Assembly (NCBI RefSeq): GCF_042219855.1
Contig: NZ_JBHJHP010000009.1
Coordinates: 124,001 to 188,000, forward strand
From: JBHJHP01 sp042219855
GTDB taxonomy: Bacteria; Bacteroidota; Bacteroidia; Bacteroidales; UBA5342
Length of the DNA: 64,000 nucleotides
Reading direction: 5' to 3'
A program made the translations under genes and the position numbers. This document shows, one piece after another, positions 17,314-25,668 of the stretch. The notes under the pieces were generated by a model. That model was not told where the DNA came from. It saw nothing but the letters and a program-made list of their open reading frames with translations, and searched no databases. How positions within the stretch are numbered: position 1 is the stretch's first letter; every line of letters starts with the position of its first letter.

Positions 17314-19797
17314 CTAAATTACATCATAATTAAAGTTATCAGGAATACAGAATTCCACCAACGTGCCTTTATTCAGATCACTCTCAGGGTAAGCATCATC
17401 AAACCGATAGGTTATTTTATTCATATTTTTAGTGTTAAGCAGGTAGATTGTCTGAATAAGTAGTCTTAGACCAGTACCTGTACCAGAAGTTACAGATGAT
17501 GATTTCTTTCGTCCTATACCATTGTCTTTGATAATCAAAACCGTTTGGCTCTCCATCCTTTCACAGATCAGCCATAATAGTTTTTCACCCTCCACCGGCG
17601 GTAGCCCATGCTTTAGAGCATTTTCCATAGGAATCTGTAACAACATACCGGGAATTTTAATTTCACTGGTATTCAAAATGTTGAGTTCTTCAATATACTT
17701 AAACCCGGTAGCCTGACTTGTATTATGTAGGTTTAAATATGCATGGACAATTTCCAGTTCTGTTGCTAACGATACGCTCGACATTTCTGCATTCTGAAGA
17801 CTTGTTTTAAGTACCCTTGCCAAATTATCAAGTATTTGCTGCGAATCGGGAAATTTTCTCATAGGCAGTGCGGCATTGTTAAGTACATTAAAAATAAAAT
17901 GCGGACTAAACCGGTTCTGTATATTTTGCATTTTAATTTTTAATATCTGATTTTTCTGTTCTTCATAAAGCAAATCATTCTTTCTGCGCCTGTTTCTTAA
18001 AACCAGGTACACAATAACAGCAGCCAGAATAAACAACAGGAAAAGAGAAATCAGTGCAATCCTGTGTCGGCTTACTTCTGCATCCTTTAATGCTAATACC
18101 TGACTATTCAACCTACCGGTTGCTTCCAGCATATCAATCTGATTTTGCTTTTTCTCTGCCTGCCAGCGCGCCTCTGCATTCATTATTGCCGTAGTCCTGT
18201 CCCTGTTAAATATAGAATCCTGCAATTCAGCATGAAGACGTTCGTTTTTAAAAGCTTCTCTGTAATTGCCCCTGCTGTAATAGATATCGCCCAGTAACTT
18301 AGCGATAAGAGCCTTGGTAGGCATCGCATTTACTTCGCCAGCCAAATGCATTGCGTTTAAACCATACTTCTCTGCATCCAAAATATTACCCATGGCATTT
18401 TCTATTTGAGCGAGATTATAATAAACAACTGCCATTCCTTCCTTATCTCCCAAAGATTCCTTTAATTTTACAGCTTCTATTAACCAATTCTTTGCCATTG
18501 ACCGGTCTCCCAAATCCCCCAAAAGCATTGCTTTGCTTACATAAACGTCAGATAATGAAATTTGCTCCCCAAGCTTTCTAAATATGTCCTCAGCTTCTTC
18601 ATACATTAAAAGTGCTTCATCCTTTTTTCCTTTATTGACGTAAACAGATGCAATAAGCTCATAATCGGATGCAATGGCTGATTTCACATTTAATTCTTTA
18701 TTTATCGCCAGAGATTTATTGAAATAGTCCATTGCTTTATCATAGTTGCCAAACTGCATATGTAATTTACCTATGCCTTTATATGTTGTTGCCATGGATT
18801 GTTTATTGTCAAGCTTTTCCTTAATCAGTATAGCATCAAGATAAAACTTCAATGCTTTCTCAAAGTCCCCTAAACGACTGTAAACCTCCCCGATATTATG
18901 CAAATCTTTTGCCTCACTCATTCGATCACCTATTTTCTGAGCAAGATCAAGGGACTGGTAATAAATATTAAGTGCCTGGCTATACTTACTTTGTGAGAAG
19001 TAAATATTCCCTAGATTTTTATAGCATAAGATTATGCCATCTGTTCCGTGCATTTCACGGTATGATTCCAAAGCCTTTTGATAATAAAATGCTGAAGAGT
19101 CCAACTGTCCCAGATAAAAACAGATCAGCCCCACATTCATAAGGCTTCCCGAATAAAGTTCTTTATCATTTAATTTCTTTCCAATAGCAACTGGCTTTTT
19201 AAATAGGGATGTAGCATCTTCAAAATTCCCCTGTAAGTACTTAATTATTGCAAGGTTTGAATAGATCTTGGCTTCAAGCAATTCATCACCGTAATTTCCA
19301 GCTATCTCAAGTGCAGTATTATAATGTCTGATGGCCTCAGCATAAGCACCCTTGTTATACTGAATCAATCCCCTTACATTTTCAGTATATGCTTTAAGGT
19401 TTGCTAAGTGATATGCGGATGAAATTGAATCCGTTTTATAGTTTTCAATCAGTGCCTTCTCATAAATTCCCTGATTTAAATAGAGAGATGCAATTTTGTT
19501 ATGTAAAAGTGCTTCTCTTTGCTTAAATGCAATGTCATTATTTATTTCTGAAGATATTCCACAGGCTTTTTTATAGAAGTATATTGCTGTATCAGGATTC
19601 TCACCCTTATATGCATCCCCCAGTTCAGAATAAAGAGAGATAAGGTTAATCTTATCGCTGCTTTTACGGATAACAGCGATTAATGAATCCGGTTTAGAGT
19701 TGGCAAAACCGTTAAACTCCAAACTCCAAACTATTACAATTAGCAACCATAAGCATTTCCGCAACAGAAATACGTTATGAAAACGGAGAGATTTCAC
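17314..19797 (-). CDS. TPR-repeat sensor histidine kinase (LytS/YpdA-type His_kinase)
   Basis: The 827-residue protein starts at a GTG, with a signal/anchor hydrophobic segment (LWLLIVIVWSLEF). Residues about 40-550 are a long run of tetratricopeptide repeats (for example AIYSNLAIIKYLQGNFEDA, DLHNIGEVYSRLGDFEKAL), followed by a coiled linker, a membrane helix near 577-597 (ALISLFLLFILAAVIVYLVL) and a His_kinase domain with phospho-His about 633 in FSPHFIFNVLNN. The ATPase G-box follows in DNGIGRKKS and GTGTGLRLL. This is the usual Bacteroidota design in which periplasmic TPRs sense and the kinase phosphorylates the neighbouring LytTR regulator. The signal sensed is unknown. Confidence 0.92.
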   Translation of the reverse strand: MKSLRFHNVFLLRKCLWLLIVIVWSLEFNGFANSKPDSLIAVIRKSSDKINLISLYSELGDAYKGENPDTAIYFYKKACGISSEINNDIAFKQREALLHNKIASLYLNQGIYEKALIENYKTDSISSAYHLANLKAYTENVRGLIQYNKGAYAEAIRHYNTALEIAGNYGDELLEAKIYSNLAIIKYLQGNFEDATSLFKKPVAIGKKLNDKELYSGSLMNVGLICFYLGQLDSSAFYYQKALESYREMHGTDGIILCYKNLGNIYFSQSKYSQALNIYYQSLDLAQKIGDRMSEAKDLHNIGEVYSRLGDFEKALKFYLDAILIKEKLDNKQSMATTYKGIGKLHMQFGNYDKAMDYFNKSLAINKELNVKSAIASDYELIASVYVNKGKKDEALLMYEEAEDIFRKLGEQISLSDVYVSKAMLLGDLGDRSMAKNWLIEAVKLKESLGDKEGMAVVYYNLAQIENAMGNILDAEKYGLNAMHLAGEVNAMPTKALIAKLLGDIYYSRGNYREAFKNERLHAELQDSIFNRDRTTAIMNAEARWQAEKKQNQIDMLEATGRLNSQVLALKDAEVSRHRIALISLFLLFILAAVIVYLVLRNRRRKNDLLYEEQKNQILKIKMQNIQNRFSPHFIFNVLNNAALPMRKFPDSQQILDNLARVLKTSLQNAEMSSVSLATELEIVHAYLNLHNTSQATGFKYIEELNILNTSEIKIPGMLLQIPMENALKHGLPPVEGEKLLWLICERMESQTVLIIKDNGIGRKKSSSVTSGTGTGLRLLIQTIYLLNTKNMNKITYRFDDAYPESDLNKGTLVEFCIPDNFNYDVI

Positions 19798-19943
19798 AAT
19801 TTCAAGTCAGATAAAATGGGATTTAAAAATGATTTTCTTTCTACATGATAAAGATACCTTACAAATTGATATTATTATCAATTGCATTAAAATTTAATCT
19901 GAATTTTTTTTGATTATAAATAAGTTCACTTTAAAGGAAAATG

Positions 19944-20417
19944 TCACAGGTTTCTTTCCCAGAAAAACATATTGGGATCACAAGGTTCAAAACCCGATTT
20001 CCTGTATAAACCCTGTGCTTTAGCATTGTCTTCACGCACCTCAAGATTGATCCGGCAGTATCCCTGTGACTGGCAGTAAAAGATAATTTCTTCCATCAAA
20101 AAGTGACCAACTCCATTTTGACGGTATCCGGGGGTAACAATATAATCGTGAATATTCAGCAGTTGTTTGCCCCTGAACGTAGAGTAATTAATGAAGCAGT
20201 TGGCCATGGCAACATAATCACTCCCTGCCTTAGCCAGAAATCCGCAGTAATTGGGTTGTTTCAGTAGGTCCTGAACAACCTTTGATGCTTCTTCAGGATA
20301 TAATGGCCTGCGACTCCCCATTTCATCCAACATATATTCACTAAGTAACTTCTTAAATGCCGTTATGTGAGACGTTCGTTTTAAATCAATCAGTTCAAAA
20401 GTCAGTTCTTTTTTCAT
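19944..20417 (-). CDS. GNAT-family N-acetyltransferase
   Basis: This is a 157-residue single GNAT domain. The acetyl-CoA loop is GYRQNGVGHFLMEE (about 107-120), preceded by the beta-4 strand YIVTP and followed by the C-terminal ARG-like region AKAQGLYRKSGFEP. By family it transfers an acetyl group to an amine. It starts 4 bp after the nifA stop codon in the same direction and so is almost certainly cotranscribed with nifA. Whether it modifies a nitrogen-fixation protein is unknown; the linkage alone is the reason to consider it. Confidence 0.87.
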   Translation of the reverse strand: MKKELTFELIDLKRTSHITAFKKLLSEYMLDEMGSRRPLYPEEASKVVQDLLKQPNYCGFLAKAGSDYVAMANCFINYSTFRGKQLLNIHDYIVTPGYRQNGVGHFLMEEIIFYCQSQGYCRINLEVREDNAKAQGLYRKSGFEPCDPNMFFWERNL

Positions 20418-20421
20418 ATGC

Positions 20422-21984
20422 TTATACTTTATATCGCCAGACGTCGAGTTTATACTTTTGTATGCGTGATCCCAGCATTCTCTCCGTGATCATCAGTTCA
20501 GTTGCAGCTTTTGCAATATTACCTTTTGTACCGATGAGCGCATCGATGATCAGTTGCTTTTCAATTTTCTCTACAACATATGACAATCCGCCTTTCGATT
20601 GTGTATCGGACGATGCCGCTGTTTGGAGTGTTGGTGGCAAATTGTAACTGTGAATCACATTATCGGTGGTCAGAATGCATGCCCGCTCAATCACGTTTTC
20701 CAGCTCACGCACGTTACCCGGCCACGAATATACCATCAGCATATTTATGGCAGATGTGGTTATACGCTTAATGGATGTTTTATTGACTTTATTGAACTTG
20801 GCAATAAAATGATCCACAAGCGGAGGAATATCATTTCTACGGTCCCGCAATGAAGGCAGAAAAAGTGGAAAAACATTAATTCTGTAAAATAGGTCTTCAC
20901 GAAATGTGCCATTTGAAATCGCCTCCTCTAGATTCTTATTGGTGGCACAAATAATTCTCACATTCACTTTTATGGTTTCGGTTCCGCCCAGACGTTCAAA
21001 CTCTTTCTCCTGCAGGATTCTTAAAATTTTAACCTGCGTAGTTAAGGGAATGTCACCGATTTCATCCAGGAATATAGTTCCTGAATCAGCCATTTCGAAC
21101 CGGCCTTTGCGCTGCTTTTCCGCTCCGGTAAATGCTCCTTTTTCATGCCCGAACAGTTCACTTTCAATAAGTGATTCGGGTAAGGCAGAGCAGTTCACTT
21201 TAATAAACGGTTTATCTTTTCGCTGGCTGGCCCGGTGTATGGCATCTGCCACCAGCTCTTTTCCACAGCCGCTTTCCCCCCGGATCAACACCGATGAATT
21301 TGTTGGAGCAACCATATCGATTAAAGAATATACATCCTGCATTTTGGAAGAATTCCCAATCATATTGCTCGGCTTACTGTCTGATTCTACCCTTTCATGT
21401 AAAACCTGGTTCTCTTTTTTAAGCCTCTCAATCTCTTCCAATCTGTCCTGCCGTACCCTGACTGCCTGGGTAATAAGAGAACCGATTATGGAGAGTAAAC
21501 GCTTATCTTCTTCAATTGTAATTCGGGGATTAAATTTACGGGTCATGGATAGAGCACCTGCTACCTTTCCATCGTGCATTATTGGAACACAAATAAATGT
21601 GAGTTCTTTACCGTCCACTGTAAGGTCCTGCCTGGTTTTATTAAGAAAAAGTCTCGACTTTGAAATTTCCTGCACAACAACAGGCTGAGCAATTTCCACT
21701 ACCCGCCCGATAATACCCTCTCCCAGATTGTACTTCCCGCGTGAAGTCTGCGCCGGACTTAACCCATGTGCTACTTCTATATATATTTTTGAACGTTCCC
21801 GCTCCAACACATTCAGAACCGCACTTTCGGCACGCAGATATTCGCACATTTTTTTCAAAATAAGGGGTAACTCTTCTGTTATTTCCCGGCTACGCATTAA
21901 TTGCGAACTGATGTCAAACAAAAGAGTTAACTCCTTATACCCATAGCACTCATCGTGCGTCTTAACACAACGTGTAACTTCCAT
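20422..21984 (-). CDS. nifA: NifA-like sigma-54-dependent transcriptional activator
   Basis: The protein has 520 residues from the ATG at 21984. Residues about 15-180 are a GAF domain with the NifA-like pattern RGKYNLGEGIIGRVVE and FLNKTRQDL. The AAA+ domain follows, with Walker A GESGCGKE (236-243), the sigma-54-contacting GAFTGA loop (283-288) and Walker B GTIFLDEI (302-309). A Fis-type HTH sits at the end (about 470-515). The linker before the HTH has no cysteine pair like that of oxygen-sensitive rhizobial NifA. By family and location it should activate the nif genes. However, no GG-N10-GC sigma-54 promoter was found in 33174-33432 upstream of nifH. A TAnnTTTG promoter element lies 27 bp upstream. 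Confidence 0.88.
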   Translation of the reverse strand: MEVTRCVKTHDECYGYKELTLLFDISSQLMRSREITEELPLILKKMCEYLRAESAVLNVLERERSKIYIEVAHGLSPAQTSRGKYNLGEGIIGRVVEIAQPVVVQEISKSRLFLNKTRQDLTVDGKELTFICVPIMHDGKVAGALSMTRKFNPRITIEEDKRLLSIIGSLITQAVRVRQDRLEEIERLKKENQVLHERVESDSKPSNMIGNSSKMQDVYSLIDMVAPTNSSVLIRGESGCGKELVADAIHRASQRKDKPFIKVNCSALPESLIESELFGHEKGAFTGAEKQRKGRFEMADSGTIFLDEIGDIPLTTQVKILRILQEKEFERLGGTETIKVNVRIICATNKNLEEAISNGTFREDLFYRINVFPLFLPSLRDRRNDIPPLVDHFIAKFNKVNKTSIKRITTSAINMLMVYSWPGNVRELENVIERACILTTDNVIHSYNLPPTLQTAASSDTQSKGGLSYVVEKIEKQLIIDALIGTKGNIAKAATELMITERMLGSRIQKYKLDVWRYKV

Positions 21985-22010
21985 AGCAACCAAGATTCAT
22001 TCACCTGCTA

Positions 22011-22018
22011 CAAAGTTA
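22011..22018 (-). promoter_or_regulatory. Bacteroidota -7 element upstream of nifA
   Basis: Leftward, the sequence reads TAACTTTG, an exact match to the TAnnTTTG element used by the main sigma factor of Bacteroidota. It lies 27 bp before the nifA ATG, giving a plausible short leader. No clear TTG -33 element was found. It suggests nifA has its own transcript, separate from the nifH-nifV operon. Confidence 0.45.
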
Positions 22019-22143
22019 TCATATTTTATTGTTAACACATATTATAACATTATATTATTTTAAATATATTTTTATACGTGTCTTTTTGATATGTAATCTT
22101 GATTTTAAATTTCTTTTTGTAATTTTAGCATCAATTTCATGGT

Positions 22144-22521
22144 CTAAAGCTGGCATTTTACCAGTTCGTTTATTTCCTCCACACATTTAACCATGCGTTT
22201 CAGATCATCAGGTTCAATTTTTTTTGGTTTGACGGCTTCCAGAGAACACCAGGTGTGAAAACGGTTGATGTATCTTGCTTCCTGCATAAGGCCCACTCTT
22301 ACCGGCACATGAATTGATGTTGCTTTCAGCATACCGGATATTGATCCGTGCTCCACAACCTCATTATACTTCATTAAGAGTGCAGATAACATCGCCTCTG
22401 CAGACATGCATATCATGTTGTATGCAACTTCAGACCCAAGTCTGGCCCTGTCAAAATCCATTTTTTGCAGTTTCTGCAGATATGCCTCACCTTCTTTATA
22501 AACGGATAAAATTTCGTCCAT
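22144..22521 (-). CDS. Small nif-linked protein, HEPN-like helical fold
   Basis: The 125-residue protein is predicted mostly helical, with no signal peptide. The segments VYKEGEAYLQKLQKMDFD, AYNMICMSAEAMLSALLMKY and DDLKRMVKCVEEINELVK resemble a HEPN-type helical bundle, but no clear Rx4-6H catalytic motif is present. It contains several cysteines (in MICMS, TWCS, VKCVEE and CQL). It lies 37 bp downstream of nifV at the tail of the nif operon, with nifA next. It is not a recognised nif accessory protein such as NifX, NifW, NifZ or NifQ. Expression with the nif genes is inferred from position; function is unknown. Confidence 0.72.
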   Translation of the reverse strand: MDEILSVYKEGEAYLQKLQKMDFDRARLGSEVAYNMICMSAEAMLSALLMKYNEVVEHGSISGMLKATSIHVPVRVGLMQEARYINRFHTWCSLEAVKPKKIEPDDLKRMVKCVEEINELVKCQL

Positions 22522-22558
22522 GGTTTGTTACACTTAAGAGTTATTCAAAACCTTTTTT

Positions 22559-23686
22559 TCAGGCAAATAAATTATTATAAACATTCATTACATGATGATC
22601 ACTCAGGAACGTACGGGTACTCACAGCCAAATCACGGATACCACGCATTATCATCATTAACTGAATGGAATTCAGGATTATTCCTCTGTCCCTGAAAAAA
22701 TGTTCTACAGATGCTTTTCCTGAATGTTTACCAAATACAATTCTATTGTTTTTATTACCCAATACCCTTTCATCAAAAGGCTGATAGGTTAGTTTATTCT
22801 TCAGCAGGCACCTGGTATGTATGCCTGTTTCATGGGAGAATGCATTTTCGCCAACAATCGGTTTTGACGGATGCAGTTGTATATTTGATCGTTCAGCAAC
22901 CAGATTTGAAAGGTTACAAATCTGTGATAAATCGTATGATCCAACTGCCAGCTGTGCCTGTTGCATTCCAATTATAACCTCTTCAATGGCAGCATTTCCG
23001 GCTCGTTCACCTAAGCCATTGACCGTTCCGCTAATTCCGCCGGCACCATACATTAATGCTGTTATGGCATTGGCTGTTCCCATACCCAGATCGTTATGAG
23101 GGTGGAATTCAAAATCACCTGCCGGAAATATTTCTCTTAGTCTGCTGAATAAGGTACTTACCATCACCGGATTCATGATACCTACTGTATCTGCAATCCG
23201 AACCCTTTCAGCGCCAAGATCAAATGCCGTTTCAATAAACGTTTCAAGGAACGGATATTCTGCACGTGAAGCATCCTGGGCCCCAATGTAAACACGGTCT
23301 GTATGTTTTAAGGCATATGGAATAAGCCGTTCCATTGTTTCCAACACCCATGCCGGACTTTTATCCATAGCCATAAGATGCAAATGTGATACAGGAAAGG
23401 AAATATTCACTGCATCCACTCCTGTTCTTAGTGCCATGTCGATATCATACTCCATCGCACGGCACCAGGCAATGGTACGGAACGCGTGCCGCATGCAGCA
23501 TATGGCTTTCATATCAGCCACTTCCTCTTCTCCCATTGCAGGTGTTCCAATCTCCAGCTCTTCAATGCCTAAAGCATCAAGCTTTGCAGCTATTTCCAGT
23601 TTATCCGGTTGAAAGAAAACCACTCCGGGAGCCTGTTCGCCATCCCGTAGCGTGGTATCAACCAGGTATTTTCTCTCCTTAACCAT
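22559..23686 (-). CDS. nifV: Homocitrate synthase NifV
   Basis: The 375-residue protein is a DRE-TIM metallolyase. It opens with LVDTTLRDGEQAPGV (catalytic Arg and metal Asp) and carries the metal-binding HPHNDLGMGTANA motif and the NGLGERAGNAAIEEV substrate loop. It condenses acetyl-CoA with 2-oxoglutarate to give homocitrate, the organic ligand of FeMo-cofactor. Length is typical of NifV; the long regulatory domain of LeuA is absent, which supports NifV over isopropylmalate synthase. It lies downstream of the ferredoxin gene. The 142-bp gap before that gene contains only a short AATTCGTAATTC-type tandem repeat (about 23753-23787). Confidence 0.93.
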   Translation of the reverse strand: MVKERKYLVDTTLRDGEQAPGVVFFQPDKLEIAAKLDALGIEELEIGTPAMGEEEVADMKAICCMRHAFRTIAWCRAMEYDIDMALRTGVDAVNISFPVSHLHLMAMDKSPAWVLETMERLIPYALKHTDRVYIGAQDASRAEYPFLETFIETAFDLGAERVRIADTVGIMNPVMVSTLFSRLREIFPAGDFEFHPHNDLGMGTANAITALMYGAGGISGTVNGLGERAGNAAIEEVIIGMQQAQLAVGSYDLSQICNLSNLVAERSNIQLHPSKPIVGENAFSHETGIHTRCLLKNKLTYQPFDERVLGNKNNRIVFGKHSGKASVEHFFRDRGIILNSIQLMMIMRGIRDLAVSTRTFLSDHHVMNVYNNLFA

Positions 23687-23828
23687 TGTTTGTGATTTAT
23701 AATTGGTTTTTATGTGTTGTGATCGTGTAAAATCCGGTCAGCAAAAGACCAATTAATTCGTAATTCGTAATTCATAATTCGTAATTAAACTGGGCCCTAT
23801 TGCTTTCCGGTTCACATAAATCACACAT

Positions 23829-24134
23829 TTAATCGGCAATTAAATATTCTTCCACAGACTCGCCTTCTTCCAGCGCATCCAGTATTTCATCTATGCGTTC
23901 TTCTGTAATGCCGCCATACCACAGATTAAGCGGCTGGATAACCATTACCGGCCCCTGTGAGCATACATTCAGACAAGCTGTTGATGTAATAGCCACATCA
24001 ATTCCCCGGTCTGCACATTCTTCCATAATGTAAGGGATATAGTCTTTAGCACCGTTTTTATTACAATATCCCTGCGCATCTCCTGCCACCCTGTAGGAGT
24101 TGCATACTAAAATCTGATATTCAGGCTTCTTCAT
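23829..24134 (-). CDS. Thioredoxin-like [2Fe-2S] ferredoxin
   Basis: The 101-residue protein has cysteines at 11, 24, 54 and 58, the C-X12-C ... C-X3-C spacing of the thioredoxin-fold [2Fe-2S] ferredoxins (Clostridium pasteurianum 2Fe ferredoxin and Azotobacter Shethna protein I). The motif TACLNVCSQGPVMVIQP is the typical second half. In C. pasteurianum this ferredoxin is known to bind the MoFe protein of nitrogenase. Its place between nifB and nifV therefore points to an electron-transfer or accessory role in nitrogen fixation here (inference from context). Confidence 0.9.
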   Translation of the reverse strand: MKKPEYQILVCNSYRVAGDAQGYCNKNGAKDYIPYIMEECADRGIDVAITSTACLNVCSQGPVMVIQPLNLWYGGITEERIDEILDALEEGESVEEYLIAD

Positions 24135-24298
24135 TTTAAAATTATTTAATTGTGTTTTTATCTTTTTTTTAAATTATTCATTAATCATTGGTCGATCTTA
24201 TCTTATTCCATTCATCAACTATCTGCAACAAGCCGATAACAACTATCATTCTTTGAATAAACTTTGTACGCGGCTTTTAGATTTACATTATTCCTATA

Positions 24299-24346
24299 CC
24301 CATGGCTTTGCCATGGGCTAAATTTCTATTTGTCCTTCAGACAAAT
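24299..24346. repeat. Paired short hairpins, probable dispersed intergenic repeat
   Basis: Two hairpins lie back to back: CCCATGG-CTTTG-CCATGGG at 24299-24317 and ATTTGTC-CTTCA-GACAAAT at 24328-24346. They are in the 247-bp gap between nifB and the ferredoxin gene. The form resembles REP-like elements mobilised by Y1 transposases, as seen in the larger element at 33433-34671, but the sequence is not the same. An RNA-processing or terminator-like role between nifB and the ferredoxin gene is possible. Confidence 0.5.
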
Positions 24347-24381
24347 TATTTCATCATCATTTACCGACTATATGGTCCAAA

Positions 24382-25668
24382 TCAACCGCAACCGGTGCCT
24401 GTTCCGGCACATTCACTACCACAGCTAAATGCATCCCTTTTTTTTACGCATTTAAGTTCTTTACCCTTATACACCGAATCCAGACCTTCATCAATTAAAC
24501 CACTCATTTCTATGATCTCCAATCCTGATTTACTCAGGTATTTGTAGGGTGATGATCCTACACCACCAACCAGAACTGCCCTGCAATCAGAAAGCGTATC
24601 GGCTAAATCAGTCCAGCGTTGAATACCTGTGCCACGATTCGGGGTTACCCTTTGTTCAATCATGCGATAGCCTGATGGTGTTTCAGAGAAAATATACAGG
24701 CTGGATGCTTCACCCAGATGCTGATTGACCAACATTCCTTCATGAGATGCCACGGCCACATATCTGCGGTTTTCATCTGCTTTAGGTTTCATGGCAAAAT
24801 CACGAATCATTTGTGTGGCTTCCGCGATATCCTTACCAAGTAATCCGGCGGCATCGGCACGACAGCGCGCACAGTGTGTCATAGGTTTCAGATACATCCC
24901 GATCATCTTTCTGACGTCCTTCATCAATTCTTTTGTAGGCTCTTCCATGTCCTCAAATGGTGTATCTTTTACAGGATATAACGGAATAGCATTTTGTGTA
25001 TCTGCCCCCATTTCGGCCATCAGCTTACTTAATTCCGGTATGTGAAAGTCGTTGATGCCCGGCATGACGATGGTATTTATCTTTACCGTGATGCCTTTTT
25101 CTTTCAGTAATTTCACAGCTTCAAGCTGCTTTTCGAGTAACAGATCTGCCGCCTGTTTTCCCCTGAAAATTCTTTTTTCATGCCTGACCCAACTGTAAAT
25201 CGGTTCGGTAATTTCGGTATCAATCCCGTTTATGGTAATTGTAACATGGCCCACACCTAATTCAGCCAGTTCATCGATATAAGGTGAAATATTCAATCCG
25301 TTAGACGACAGACAGGCAATCATTTCGGGCAATTCCTGCTTCATTAAACGCAGGGTTTCCATGGTGAGTTCCGGTGTGGCAAACGGATCGCCCGGACCGG
25401 CAATACCAGCCACGGTTATTTCCGGATGCCTGGATGTTAACGCCTTGAGATAGCCAACAGCCTGAACCGGAGTTAAAACGGATGATGTTACACCCGGACG
25501 TGATTCATTTACACAGTCATGGTCGCGGTTACAATAGTTACACTGTATGTTGCATTTTGGTGCCACCGGCAGATGTACTCTCCCGTACTTCCCTTTGGCC
25601 TCTTTGTTAAAACATGGGTGTTTTTCGTTCATTTCTGCTCCTTTTACCTGTACATAAATCGGGTTCAT
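24382..25668 (-). CDS. nifB: FeMo-cofactor biosynthesis radical SAM protein NifB
   Basis: The 428-residue protein has the radical SAM motif C-X3-C-X2-C at Cys39, Cys43 and Cys46 (KCNIQCNYCNR), with NifB-specific HPCFN and DCVNESRPGV around it and the CARCRADAAGLLG cluster-binding block. Residues about 300-405 form a NifX/NafY-like domain, so this is the fused NifB-NifX form. The tail SCGSECAGTGTGCG is cysteine-rich. NifB makes the [8Fe-9S-C] NifB-co core. Its ATG overlaps the nifN stop as TAATG, indicating translational coupling; an ATG at 25632 is a possible later start. Confidence 0.97.
   Translation of the reverse strand: MNPIYVQVKGAEMNEKHPCFNKEAKGKYGRVHLPVAPKCNIQCNYCNRDHDCVNESRPGVTSSVLTPVQAVGYLKALTSRHPEITVAGIAGPGDPFATPELTMETLRLMKQELPEMIACLSSNGLNISPYIDELAELGVGHVTITINGIDTEITEPIYSWVRHEKRIFRGKQAADLLLEKQLEAVKLLKEKGITVKINTIVMPGINDFHIPELSKLMAEMGADTQNAIPLYPVKDTPFEDMEEPTKELMKDVRKMIGMYLKPMTHCARCRADAAGLLGKDIAEATQMIRDFAMKPKADENRRYVAVASHEGMLVNQHLGEASSLYIFSETPSGYRMIEQRVTPNRGTGIQRWTDLADTLSDCRAVLVGGVGSSPYKYLSKSGLEIIEMSGLIDEGLDSVYKGKELKCVKKRDAFSCGSECAGTGTGCG

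Noticed and set aside
20906..21688. 260-codon open frame on the + strand
   Set aside because: It is fully antisense to nifA, has no recognisable domain and has shadow-type composition; nifA is clearly the real gene.
22559..23686. Isopropylmalate synthase (LeuA)
   Set aside because: The length and lack of a C-terminal regulatory domain, plus position in the nif operon, favour NifV.
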